Shown here piece by piece: positions 24,972 to 32,581 of a DNA stretch of 64,000 nucleotides. Position numbers and translations under genes: made by a program. Every line of letters begins with the position of its first letter. Position 1 is the first letter of the stretch. The notes under the pieces were generated by a model, which made no database searches, was not told the DNA's origin, and worked only from the letters and a program-made list of their open reading frames with translations. The stretch is from Dorea longicatena (lineage in GTDB: Bacteria > Bacillota > Clostridia > Lachnospirales > Lachnospiraceae): assembly GCF_024168045.1 (NCBI RefSeq), contig NZ_CP100126.1, positions 1,009,501-1,073,500 of the forward strand. Reading direction: 5' to 3'.

Positions 24972-25229
24972 ATGAAGATATACACCTATAAAGGCAAAAA
25001 GAATCTATGCGGTGACAGGATTCGGATTGAACGATTGAAAAAGCGAATGACGCAGATGGAACTGGCTGCGAAAATTCAGCTGCAAGGGATAACACTGGAA
25101 CGCGACAGTATAAGCAGAATTGAAATAGGGACAAGGTTTGTGACCGATTACGAATTGAAGCTATTTGCAAAGGTTTTGAATGTGACGGTTGATGATCTGC
25201 TTGAAGAAGATGACACTATGGAATCATAG
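24972..25229 (+). CDS. XRE-family HTH regulator
   Basis: An 85-aa DNA-binding protein. After a short basic lead, residues about 15-70 form an XRE/Cro-type HTH (RIRIERLKKRMTQMELAAKI, DSISRIEIGTRFVTDYELKL, KVLNVTVDDLLEED). This is the family that closes with the VTVDDLL motif. It probably represses itself and the divergent gene through the repeats upstream. Its stop codon lies inside a terminator hairpin. The start ATG has a poorly spaced ribosome site. Confidence 0.85.
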   Translation: MKIYTYKGKKNLCGDRIRIERLKKRMTQMELAAKIQLQGITLERDSISRIEIGTRFVTDYELKLFAKVLNVTVDDLLEEDDTMES

Positions 25230-25237
25230 TGTTTTTT
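25213..25237 (+). terminator. Terminator overlapping the end of the HTH gene
   Basis: A perfect 8-bp stem ACACTATG (25213-25220) with CATAGTGT (25225-25232) and a GAAT loop, followed by TTTTT. The stop codon of the HTH gene is inside the structure, so the gene's end and its terminator share sequence. Confidence 0.8.
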
Positions 25238-25252
25238 CTTTGTAAAAAAGTA

Positions 25253-25301
25253 GCTCAATGAGTAAAAAAAGATTGACAAGTAGGCTCAATGGGTATATAA
25301 T
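25253..25301 (+). promoter_or_regulatory. Consensus promoter with two operator-like repeats
   Basis: TTGACA at 25273-25278, a 17-bp spacer and TATAAT at 25296-25301 make a perfect sigma-A promoter. The 12-mer GCTCAATGAGTA at 25253 is repeated as GCTCAATGGGTA at 25284, 31 bp on: one copy just upstream of -35, one inside the spacer. Such placement suits a repressor. The promoter drives the 43-aa gene that follows. Confidence 0.8.
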
Positions 25302-25339
25302 ATAATTGTAACAAGGGAACAGCAGGAAAGGAGAAAACA

Positions 25340-25471
25340 ATGGAGAACGAAGAAATGAGCAAAGCCGATTTAATAGCGATGTTGGTATCAATTAGAGAAG
25401 TAGCAAGGACAAACGGAGAAATACATACCGTGGAACATATTGACAAGATACTTGAAGAAATAAGAAAATAA
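25340..25471 (+). CDS. Small protein (43 aa) under a strong regulated promoter
   Basis: ATG 25340 follows GGAAAGGAGAAAACA. The product is short and helical, beginning MENEEMSKADLIAMLVSIRE and ending HIDKILEEIRK. There is no membrane segment. It is the first gene after the consensus promoter with operator repeats, so it is likely made when that repressor is lifted, or is itself a regulator. I do not recognise the family. Confidence 0.6.
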   Translation: MENEEMSKADLIAMLVSIREVARTNGEIHTVEHIDKILEEIRK

Positions 25472-25493
25472 AATAGAATAAGGGATCACACAG

Positions 25494-25553
25494 GGGGCGG
25501 ATACCTAAACATTCCTGCTAACCGCCCCAAGTGCTTAATTAGATTATAGCAGG
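25494..25553 (+). promoter_or_regulatory. Two mutually exclusive hairpins in a leader
   Basis: Hairpin A pairs GGGGCGG (25494-25500) with CCGCCCC (25522-25528). Hairpin B pairs CCTGCTA (25514-25520) with TAGCAGG (25547-25553). The arms interleave, so both form only as a pseudoknot; otherwise one excludes the other. Neither is followed by a T-run. It lies between the 43-aa and the 92-aa genes. A regulatory role is inference. Confidence 0.4.
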
Positions 25554-25584
25554 AAAAAAATAAAAGACAAGGGGTGCAAAGAAA

Positions 25585-25863
25585 ATGAAAGCTGTAAAAG
25601 GATACACAAAGCATGATTATATCATGATATGCAAAGAAGAAGGCGGGGAAGTTTTTAGTTTTGCATCAATAGATGAAGCTGCTGGTTATTTTTCAATGTT
25701 CGGGCATGAACTGCCGACTGATGTTGCACTTGATGGAATTTTAAATGATACTAATTGTGACTGGATAGTATTTGACGATGGAAGCGTTATCTTCAAATAT
25801 TACGGAAAAGGGTATGACGAAAGCATTATCAATGAAATGATTGAAAAAGAATGCAGAATATAA
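25585..25863 (+). CDS. Unknown prophage protein (92 aa)
   Basis: ATG 25585 is preceded by AAGGGGTGCAAAGAAA. The protein is a small alpha-beta domain with YIMICKEEGGEVFSFASIDE, then NCDWIVFDDGSVIFKYYGKG and an acidic helix. It has no membrane segment and no recognised motif. It is followed after 13 bases by a small HTH gene, so the two are likely one operon. An anti-restriction or anti-repressor type function is possible but has no sequence support. Confidence 0.6.
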   Translation: MKAVKGYTKHDYIMICKEEGGEVFSFASIDEAAGYFSMFGHELPTDVALDGILNDTNCDWIVFDDGSVIFKYYGKGYDESIINEMIEKECRI

Positions 25864-25876
25864 GGAAGCGAATAGA

Positions 25877-26041
25877 ATGAAAATAGAAGAAGCACGCAAA
25901 CAGAAAAATATGAGCAGAAGAGAATTGTCAGAGTGGCTAGAAATTCCATATAGAACGCTGACAAACTGGGAAAATGGGGAAAGAAGTTGCCCTGACTATA
26001 TTGAAAAACTAATTGTCGAAAAAATATTAAGGGATAAATAA
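25877..26041 (+). CDS. Minimal HTH protein (54 aa)
   Basis: Start ATG 25877 after AAGGAAGCGAATAGA. Almost the whole protein is one helix-turn-helix: KIEEARKQKNMSRRELSEWL, then IPYRTLTNWENGERSCPDYI. The YRTLTNWENGER segment is the recognition-helix pattern of XRE/YdaS-like small regulators. It probably controls nearby prophage genes. It is shorter than a usual XRE protein, which limits it to DNA binding with little dimerisation surface. Confidence 0.75.
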   Translation: MKIEEARKQKNMSRRELSEWLEIPYRTLTNWENGERSCPDYIEKLIVEKILRDK

Positions 26042-26062
26042 GGCTGTATAAATTACAAGGAA

Positions 26063-26100
26063 CCGCAGACGATCATGGTCATCGCCTGCGGCTTCTTTTA
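26063..26100 (+). terminator. Probable terminator ahead of the transposase gene
   Basis: An 11-bp stem with one mismatch: CCGCAGACGAT (26063-26073) pairs with ATCGCCTGCGG (26081-26091) around a 7-nt loop, followed by CTTCTTTTA. It separates the small HTH gene from the transposase gene. The T-run is imperfect. Confidence 0.6.
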
Positions 26101-26118
26101 TAGAAGGAGAAAGCGGAG

Positions 26119-27168
26119 ATGGAAAGAACGTTCAAACATTTGACGAAAGCAGACCGGATCAGAATTGAAGCATTGATAAAAGCGGGAGTAAAAATCAAAG
26201 AGATCGCGGACATGCTGCATGTGCATAGAAGCACAATATATAGAGAATTAAAAAGAGGACGTTTTACTGCGCTTAATTCAGATCTGACAACGGAAGAAAG
26301 ATACAGCCCTGATATTGCACATGATAAATATGAAGAAAATCTGAAGAGTAAAGGGGGAAGTCTGAAGATTGGGAATGACATCAGACTGGCGAACTATATT
26401 GAAGAAAAGATCATGAAAGAAGATTACAGTCCGGCGGCGGTACTGGGGGAAATTAAGGCACAACAAAAAGAAAACGAATTCAGCGTGATGATCTGCACAA
26501 CAACGTTGTACAGTTATATTGACAAAGGGATCTTTCTGCACCTGACAAATAAAAATCTTCCGGTTAAAAAGAATAAGAAACGTACATACAAAAAGGTCAA
26601 GAAAACACAGGCGAGAGCGTCAGCGGGTGAAAGCATAGAAAAAAGACCGGAAGAAATTGAAACGCGCGAAGAGTTTGGACACTGGGAGATGGACACGGTA
26701 AAAGGAAAGCGCGGGAAATCAAAGAACAGTCTTCTTGTGTTGACTGAAAGAAAAACACGCGATGAAATTGTGATGAAGTTGCCAGAGCATACGGCGGCAG
26801 CAGTTGTCAACGCGCTGGATGTGATCGAAAGAAAGTGGGGCGATATGTTTAAACAAGTATTTAAAACGATTACAATGGATAACGGAAGTGAATTTGCAGA
26901 CTGTGAAGGAATTGAACGTTCAGCACTGGGAGCAGGCAGCAGGACAAAGACATATTATTGTCATCCGTACAGCAGCTATGAAAGAGGAAGCAACGAAGTG
27001 ACAAATAAAATGATCAGAAGACATATTCCGAAAGGAACAAACTTCGATGAAAAAACGGATGAAGAAATATCTGCGATTGAAAGCTGGGTGAATAATTATC
27101 CGCGGAAGATCCATGGCTATCATTCGGCGGGCGAACTGTTTGAAGAGGAGATCCGGAAAATCAGTTGA
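26119..27168 (+). CDS. IS30-family transposase
   Basis: A 349-aa DDE transposase. N-terminal HTH: KIKEIADMLHVHRSTIYREL (about 25-44). Catalytic motifs: HWEMDTVKG with Asp 192, TMDNGSEF with Asp 254, and YERGSNEVTNKMIRR with Glu 293 (or 288). The ending RKIHGYHSAGELFEE fits IS30's usual KVLGYKTPxEvF-type end. It cuts and joins DNA at inverted repeats. It is full length with AGAAGGAG upstream. I found no matching left terminal repeat upstream, so it may not be a simple IS; it could be a phage-carried recombinase. It is the last prophage-side gene. Confidence 0.92.
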   Translation: MERTFKHLTKADRIRIEALIKAGVKIKEIADMLHVHRSTIYRELKRGRFTALNSDLTTEERYSPDIAHDKYEENLKSKGGSLKIGNDIRLANYIEEKIMKEDYSPAAVLGEIKAQQKENEFSVMICTTTLYSYIDKGIFLHLTNKNLPVKKNKKRTYKKVKKTQARASAGESIEKRPEEIETREEFGHWEMDTVKGKRGKSKNSLLVLTERKTRDEIVMKLPEHTAAAVVNALDVIERKWGDMFKQVFKTITMDNGSEFADCEGIERSALGAGSRTKTYYCHPYSSYERGSNEVTNKMIRRHIPKGTNFDEKTDEEISAIESWVNNYPRKIHGYHSAGELFEEEIRKIS

Positions 27169-27236
27169 AAAAAAGTTAAAAAAGTGTCGCATTTAATATT
27201 GACATTTTCAAAGTAGACGAAAAGCTTTATTTTTGA

Positions 27237-27265
27237 TTGAAGTTTGTCATATTTTAAGGTAATAT
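27237..27265 (+). promoter_or_regulatory. Promoter of the LCP gene
   Basis: TTGAAG (27237-27242), a 17-bp spacer and TAATAT (27260-27265) lie 47 bp before the LCP start codon. This is the first host-type control element after the prophage and helps bound the insertion. A TTGACA at 27199 nearer the transposase has no good -10 partner. Confidence 0.65.
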
Positions 27266-27311
27266 AGATATGATATGATAAGCTACGGCTGAAGAAAGGA
27301 TATAAAAAGTA

Positions 27312-28721
27312 ATGGCAAAAGATAAAAAAAGATATAAAAGACGGGGACGAAGGTCGAAAACAAGGGGATTTGCATCCTGGTCTTTGGGTAAGAAGATTGG
27401 AGCCATTCTTGGAGGAACATTGGTAACGGTAGCAGCGATTGGAGCTGTCATTGTAGCCAGTAAACTTTCGAAGATCAATACAGTAAAGTTAGATACAGAT
27501 AAATTAAGCGTTTCAAAGGAAGCCAAAAAAAGAGGAAGCGGATATCTGAACGTTGCATTGTTTGGTGTGGATTCAAGAGACAATGATCTGGATAAAGGAA
27601 CCAGAAGTGATACAATAATGATTGCAAGCCTGAATAAGAAGACAATGAAGGTGAAAATTGCATCGATATATAGAGACACATTGTCAGAGCAGGAAGATGG
27701 AACATTGAATAAAATCAATGCAGCATATTCATATGGCGGTCCGGAAGGTGCTCTTTCAGTGTTAAATAAGAATTTGGATATGAATATAGAACATTATGTA
27801 ACGGTGAATTTCAACTCGATGATAGACATTGTAGATTCTGTGGGCGGAATTGATATCGATGTACAGGAAGATGAAATGCCGTACATCTGTGGTTATGTTC
27901 AGGAAATTATGAAGGTGACCGGAAAGCTGTCTCCGGGAGTTACAGAACCGGGAACACAGACTCTGAATGGTGTGCAGGCAACTGCATATGCCAGAATCAG
28001 ATACACGGCCGGAGATGATTTCAGACGTGCAGAAAGGCAGCGGGCGGTTCTGCAGAAAGTTGTAGAGAAGCTGCAAAAGGCATCACCGGCACAGTTGAAT
28101 AAGATTATTGATAAGGTCTTTCCTGAGGTTTCGACAAACTTCACAATGACAGAAATCCTTGAATATGCGAAAGATGCGTTTGATTATGAACTGGGAGAAA
28201 CAACAGGGTTCCCATTTGATAAGACAACCGATACATTGGGAAATGTAGGAAGCGTTGTTATTCCGGTTACAATGGAAAGTAATGTAAAGCAGCTGCATAG
28301 TTTCTTCTATGGAGAAAGTGATAATTATGATGTGTCTTCCACAGTATCGGATATCAGTGCAAAGATAGAGAAAAAAGCCGGAAACAGAGATGCGGATACA
28401 GACGAATCAACGCAGGAGTTTATGCAACAGCCGGAAGAGACATATTCCGGAAACAGTGGAACAACAAAGAATAGTTCGGGAAGTACAGGAACAACCGGAA
28501 GCACTTCGTACAGATCGGGAACGAGTGGTAACAGTGGTACTTCGGGAAGTACAGGGACAACGGGAAGTACAACTGGAACAAGTACGGGAAGTGGTACATC
28601 AACCGGAACAGGAAGCGGAACAACAGGAAGTACAGGAACGACAGGAAATGGTACATCAACGGGAGATACTTCAACCGGGACAGGCGGAGAATCAACCGGC
28701 GGCGAAGGTACCACAGAGTAG
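27312..28721 (+). CDS. LytR-CpsA-Psr (LCP) family wall ligase
   Basis: A 469-aa membrane-anchored enzyme of the LCP family, which transfers teichoic acid or capsule polymers from lipid carriers to peptidoglycan. A basic cytoplasmic start is followed by one membrane span (about 28-52). The LCP domain runs from about 75 to 300 with LFGVDSRDNDLDKGTRSDTI (pyrophosphate-binding Arg/Asp) and the Arg-rich YARIRYTAGDDFRRAERQR. From about residue 370 the tail is Gly/Ser/Thr repeats, probably a flexible wall-spanning stretch. It has its own promoter and stands 34 bp before the cohesin-like gene. Confidence 0.92.
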   Translation: MAKDKKRYKRRGRRSKTRGFASWSLGKKIGAILGGTLVTVAAIGAVIVASKLSKINTVKLDTDKLSVSKEAKKRGSGYLNVALFGVDSRDNDLDKGTRSDTIMIASLNKKTMKVKIASIYRDTLSEQEDGTLNKINAAYSYGGPEGALSVLNKNLDMNIEHYVTVNFNSMIDIVDSVGGIDIDVQEDEMPYICGYVQEIMKVTGKLSPGVTEPGTQTLNGVQATAYARIRYTAGDDFRRAERQRAVLQKVVEKLQKASPAQLNKIIDKVFPEVSTNFTMTEILEYAKDAFDYELGETTGFPFDKTTDTLGNVGSVVIPVTMESNVKQLHSFFYGESDNYDVSSTVSDISAKIEKKAGNRDADTDESTQEFMQQPEETYSGNSGTTKNSSGSTGTTGSTSYRSGTSGNSGTSGSTGTTGSTTGTSTGSGTSTGTGSGTTGSTGTTGNGTSTGDTSTGTGGESTGGEGTTE

Positions 28722-28754
28722 AACACCATAAAGATAAAAAAAGGGGTATTATTC

Positions 28755-30497
28755 ATGAAAAAAGTCAAAAAAATAATTGTATCATTTCTTTTGATGTGTA
28801 TGTTGTGTGTTGGAATGACATGTGTGGCAAGTGCAACCGCAGCAGAATTCAGATTTTCTGATCCGCAGACCAGTGTCGGAGCAGAGGTAGATGTAACGGC
28901 AAAGGTTTCATCTGCGAAAGCGTTAAATACAATTCAGGCAACATTAAGCTATGATAAAACAAAGCTGCGCTTCATCAGCGGTGATGATGCTACAGGTGGA
29001 GACGGAACAATTACAATATCAAGAAATGATGAAAATGCCGGAACAACGATGGAATTCAACTTAAAATTTCAGGCATTGGATGAGGGAACAACATCGGTAG
29101 AAGTTGCTAAGGTTGATGGAATTGATAGCAATGGAGTTGCATTGGAGATTACGTCAGGTTCTTCATCTGTCAGCATAGCAGAAGGCGATAAATCGCTGAT
29201 TCAGAAAGAAGATACCAGTTCGGCTGCTGGTGGAACAGAGGTTAAGATTGGAAAATCAAAATATATCGTAACGGATGATTTTTCGGATACGATTATTCCT
29301 GATGGTTTTGTAAGAGATGCGTTGAAATTTGAAGGAACAGATCATCAGATTATTAAGCAGGAATCAAGTGGTGCACTTGCAATGTATCTTACACCTGAAA
29401 ACGGAGGAGATGCGGATTTTTATCTGTATGACAGTGATACCGGAAAATTCGCTCCTCTTGAAGTAATAGAGGTTGCAAAGGGCAGATATATTATTCCTTT
29501 GGCTGATGACGGAAATATCTCATTGCCAAGCCAGTATCAGAAGACATCACTTACATTAAACGGAAAAGAGTTTGATACATGGCAGGATACAAAGAATGCG
29601 GAATATTATATTGTCTATGCGATGAATTCGGATGGAGAAAAGACAACATACCGTTATGATACAACAGATGGTACGTACCAGAAATATTCGCCATCATCAG
29701 GAACATCTTCAGCGTCAGATTCTACTGTCAATAACGGAAAAGGAATCTGGGGAAAAATTTTAAATTTTGTAGATAGTTTTTTGGATATCGTAGTAATTAT
29801 TGCACTTGTTCTTTTTGTAGTACTGCTGATCGTAGTAATTATTACTTCTGTAAAACTTCATTATAGAGATCTTGAATTAGATGATCTGTATGACGAATAT
29901 GGAATTGATATGGATGAGGAAGAAGCAGAGAAGAAGATTCAGAAAAAAGCTGCGAAAAAAGTAAATAAAGAGAAGAAGAAAAATAAAAAGACAGCTAAAA
30001 AACCAGCAGCTGTAAAGAAAACGTCTAGATTTGACTATGGAGAAGACGAATTTGAAGATTATGAGGATGATTTCGATGATGAGGATCCATGGGTGACAGA
30101 AAATATTGCAAAAGCAATGGAGCACAAGCCTGCTAAGAAACAATCAGCAAGGCAGAAAAAGCCAGCAAGACGCACAGAACCTGAAAGAGAAAAGAAACCA
30201 TCCCAAGGCGTCCGTACCTTAGACGAGACAGGTCCGGCAATCCGTAAACCTGTTAAGAAGATCAATCTGGAGGATACCAATGATTTTGAAGCATTTACAC
30301 CTCTGGATGAAGAAGCATTTGACAACTTTGAAGGTTATTATTCAGAAGATGATGATTATGATCTGTTCGGAGCAGGTTATGATGATGACGATCTGTTTGA
30401 TGCGACAGCAGATCTTTTGAGTAATCATCCGGAAAAGAGAAGAAGTCATGCGGAGATGGATGATACATTCAAAATGGATGTGATTGATCTCGATTAA
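28755..30497 (+). CDS. Cohesin-domain membrane protein with charged cytoplasmic tail
   Basis: A 580-aa protein. Residues 1-28 are a signal peptide (IIVSFLLMCMLCVGMTCVAS). Residues 30-135 look like a cohesin-type beta sandwich (VGAEVDVTAKVSSAKALNTI, LSYDKTKLRFISGD). A second extracellular beta region follows. A single span lies near 345-370 (DIVVIIALVLFVVLLIVVII). The last 200 residues are cytoplasmic, first Lys-rich then very acidic. Extracellular cohesins bind dockerins in cellulosomes; no dockerin or scaffoldin is seen nearby, so here the domain may bind surface polymer or protein. ATG follows AAAAAAGGGG. It probably shares a transcript with the LCP gene. Confidence 0.75.
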   Translation: MKKVKKIIVSFLLMCMLCVGMTCVASATAAEFRFSDPQTSVGAEVDVTAKVSSAKALNTIQATLSYDKTKLRFISGDDATGGDGTITISRNDENAGTTMEFNLKFQALDEGTTSVEVAKVDGIDSNGVALEITSGSSSVSIAEGDKSLIQKEDTSSAAGGTEVKIGKSKYIVTDDFSDTIIPDGFVRDALKFEGTDHQIIKQESSGALAMYLTPENGGDADFYLYDSDTGKFAPLEVIEVAKGRYIIPLADDGNISLPSQYQKTSLTLNGKEFDTWQDTKNAEYYIVYAMNSDGEKTTYRYDTTDGTYQKYSPSSGTSSASDSTVNNGKGIWGKILNFVDSFLDIVVIIALVLFVVLLIVVIITSVKLHYRDLELDDLYDEYGIDMDEEEAEKKIQKKAAKKVNKEKKKNKKTAKKPAAVKKTSRFDYGEDEFEDYEDDFDDEDPWVTENIAKAMEHKPAKKQSARQKKPARRTEPEREKKPSQGVRTLDETGPAIRKPVKKINLEDTNDFEAFTPLDEEAFDNFEGYYSEDDDYDLFGAGYDDDDLFDATADLLSNHPEKRRSHAEMDDTFKMDVIDLD

Positions 30498-30515
30498 AAT
30501 AGGATGAATAGAATG

Positions 30516-30570
30516 AACCGGTTTGCAGAAATCAGAAAGAAATTGATGGAAGCAAACCGGTTTGTTTTTT
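30516..30570 (+). terminator. Terminator after the cohesin-domain gene
   Basis: An 11-bp perfect stem AACCGGTTTGC (30516-30526) with GCAAACCGGTT (30552-30562), a 25-nt loop and a following T-rich run (TTTGTTTTTT). It separates the rightward gene from the convergent deacetylase gene. Confidence 0.8.
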
Positions 30571-30574
30571 ATTT

Positions 30575-31468
30575 TCAAGTGTTCTTGACAAGCTTTTTGA
30601 GTGTAGAAAATGTATACCCCATCTCATCCCATTTTCCAAGCAGCTCATCCAGAATTTCGCCATTGGTACTGGAGGTGTTATGCAGCAGCACGATGGCACC
30701 CGGATGGATCCGTCCGAGAAGCTTGTCAAAGGCTTCTTCTTTGGATGGCTGCGCGTCGGCCAGCCAGTCAACGTAGGCAAGACTCCAGAAGAAGGTATGA
30801 TATCCCATGTCTTTTGCCATCTGCAGATTTTCAGTACTGTATTTTCCCTGTGGCGGCCGGTAGAAGCGGGTCATGGATTTGCCTGTGATATCTTTATACA
30901 GAGCTTCTACACTCTTAAGTTCTCTGGAAAATGTCTCCTTTGTTGCAATCTGGGACATGTCGGGGTGATGGAAAGTATGGTTGCCGATGGTATGACCTTC
31001 TTTTAACATCTGCTTTACCAGCTCCGGATTATCACGCAGAAAGTTTCCGACAACAAAAAATGTGGCTTGAACGTTGTGCCGTTTTAAAGCATTCAAGATA
31101 GCCGGTGTATTTCCGTTTTCATAGCCGCAGTCAAAAGTGAGATAGATGACTTTTTTATCCGTCTTTTGTGCATAGTAGGCGTGATATTGCTGAAGCTCAT
31201 CGAAAGATGCATTACCGACAGGAACTTTGCCTTCCTCCTGAAAGCTTAGCCCCCAGTTTTCGGCAGCCGGCAGAATCGTGGAGAGGGGATTGCCGGAAGT
31301 CGAGGCTGCCGGAACTGTGCCGGAGGAAGCTGCATTACCGGATGAACTTTTATCACCTGTTTTGACAGACGCAGGCGGAAAGATCCGGGCAATCTGTCCG
31401 CCTGCAAAGAAACAGAATGAAAAGAAGAATAAGAGGATCAATGGTTTGTAATTATGTAATCGGGACAT
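30575..31468 (-). CDS. pdaA: PdaA-like polysaccharide deacetylase
   Basis: A 297-aa secreted or membrane-anchored deacetylase. An N-terminal hydrophobic segment (PLILLFFFSFCFFAGG) precedes a Ser/Gly linker. The NodB domain has TFDCGYENG (in place of the usual TFDDG; PdaA enzymes have TFDxGYExG), the zinc-binding HTFHHP, RFYRPPQGKYS and the terminal IVLLHNTSS. PdaA de-acetylates muramic acid to make the muramic delta-lactam of the spore cortex. Start ATG at 31468 has GGAG upstream. The exact subtype is inferred from the GYENG motif. Confidence 0.8.
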   Translation of the reverse strand: MSRLHNYKPLILLFFFSFCFFAGGQIARIFPPASVKTGDKSSSGNAASSGTVPAASTSGNPLSTILPAAENWGLSFQEEGKVPVGNASFDELQQYHAYYAQKTDKKVIYLTFDCGYENGNTPAILNALKRHNVQATFFVVGNFLRDNPELVKQMLKEGHTIGNHTFHHPDMSQIATKETFSRELKSVEALYKDITGKSMTRFYRPPQGKYSTENLQMAKDMGYHTFFWSLAYVDWLADAQPSKEEAFDKLLGRIHPGAIVLLHNTSSTNGEILDELLGKWDEMGYTFSTLKKLVKNT

Positions 31469-31594
31469 AAGAACTCCGCAGGAATCATTTGTTCATATAT
31501 ATGCAGCAAATACAAAGTTATGACCTGCCTTGCAAATAGCAGGGAATCATAGTAGTATAGGGAAGAAAGAAAAAGGGACGGAATTGAATGGAAT

Positions 31595-32560
31595 ATGGAT
31601 GCAAAAATAAATGAACAGGTAAAGAATAAAAAGCAGGATAATCTGATCACTGCGGAGATCAGATATAAAATGACAGCGAAGGGTATGATGATCACCGAAT
31701 ATTATGGAGCGGACAGTTGTGTGGTCCTGCCGGATGAGATAGAAGGAGAAACTGTGACTGCACTGGATGCTTATGCATTTGCCAGGAATCTGGAAGTGGA
31801 AGAGATCTGGCTGCCGGAAGCGTTAAAAGAAGTCGGTCGTTACGCATTCTACCGGTGCAGAAACCTGAAAAAACTGATTCTGGGGAATCAACTGCTCGAT
31901 ATGGGTGGCGGTGCATTGACGGGTTGTCGTCTGGAAGAAGTGGAGATATATTTCCGTGAGGGCAAGAAGAGCTGTCTGAAATCTATTGTAGAAGAGATGC
32001 GTTATCAGATCCGTGTAAGCTTATACGGATACAGTTGGAGATGTTGCGCAGAAAAAAACAGTACAGATGAATGGTTGCGGGAAGTCCGGATTCTATTTCC
32101 GGAACACTATGAAGAGGCGGTTGAGAACACCCCGGCAAGGATTCTTGAGACACACCATCATGGTGCGGGAGGATACTACCGCCAGTGCTTTTATAACCGG
32201 GAATTAGATTATAAGAAATATGATGAGATGTTCTATCATACGGTTGCGGAGGATACAGAAGAGACGGCGGTGGAGCTTGCACTGGACCGTCTGCGTTTCC
32301 CGGAGGAATTGTCGGAGAAGAACAAAAATGTCTACAAAACATACATACGGGAGCATATGGAAACGGTGGCAGCGTATCTGGTAAAGAGAGAAGATATAGA
32401 AGGAATCCGGTTCCTGGAGCAGAAGAAGCTGTGGAGTGAACCGTCTTTACAGAAAGGTATGGATGTAGCGGCAGAGGGGAACAGGACGGAAAGTCTGAGT
32501 GTGCTTATGGATGTCAGAAAAGAGCTGTTCCCGAAGAAGAAAAAGACGTTTGAATTGTAA
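31595..32560 (+). CDS. Leucine-rich repeat (BspA-type) protein, VWA/MoxR-linked
   Basis: A 321-aa cytoplasmic protein with no signal peptide. Residues about 35-115 are two to three BspA-type leucine-rich repeats (VTALDAYAFARNLEVEEIWL, VGRYAFYRCRNLKKLILGN). The C-terminal 200 residues are helical with a HHHGAGGYYRQCFYNRELDY segment and no known motif. It is the first gene of a tight operon with the VWA-like and MoxR-type genes (gap 21 bp), so it may supply target recognition for that pair. Function unknown. Confidence 0.65.
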   Translation: MDAKINEQVKNKKQDNLITAEIRYKMTAKGMMITEYYGADSCVVLPDEIEGETVTALDAYAFARNLEVEEIWLPEALKEVGRYAFYRCRNLKKLILGNQLLDMGGGALTGCRLEEVEIYFREGKKSCLKSIVEEMRYQIRVSLYGYSWRCCAEKNSTDEWLREVRILFPEHYEEAVENTPARILETHHHGAGGYYRQCFYNRELDYKKYDEMFYHTVAEDTEETAVELALDRLRFPEELSEKNKNVYKTYIREHMETVAAYLVKREDIEGIRFLEQKKLWSEPSLQKGMDVAAEGNRTESLSVLMDVRKELFPKKKKTFEL

Positions 32561-32581
32561 GGAGAAAAAGCGGAAAATCAT

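Larger units (their letters stand above)
1..27180. mobile_element. Right portion of a temperate siphophage-type prophage
   Basis: A continuous rightward block of packaging, head, tail, DGR, lysis and accessory genes in the canonical HK97-like siphophage order, ending at an IS30-type transposase. The left end (replication, repressor, any integrase) is outside the window. The right limit is set by the last phage-side gene ending at 27168 and the first host-type promoter at about 27237; the exact attachment site cannot be placed without the left end. All structural genes look intact, so the element may be functional. The boundary and integrity are inference. Confidence 0.93.

Noticed and set aside
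24836..24985. Longer start for the leftward 107-aa gene
   Set aside because: The extension runs through the operator repeats and the start of the divergent HTH gene; ATG 24835 has the ribosome site.
27199..27204. TTGACA just after the transposase gene as promoter for the LCP gene
   Set aside because: No acceptable -10 lies 16-18 bp downstream; the TTGAAG/TAATAT pair at 27237-27265 is better.
28390..28768. Overlapping frames on both strands in the LCP tail
   Set aside because: They arise from the low-complexity Gly/Ser/Thr codon repeats; only the frame continuing the LCP domain is real.
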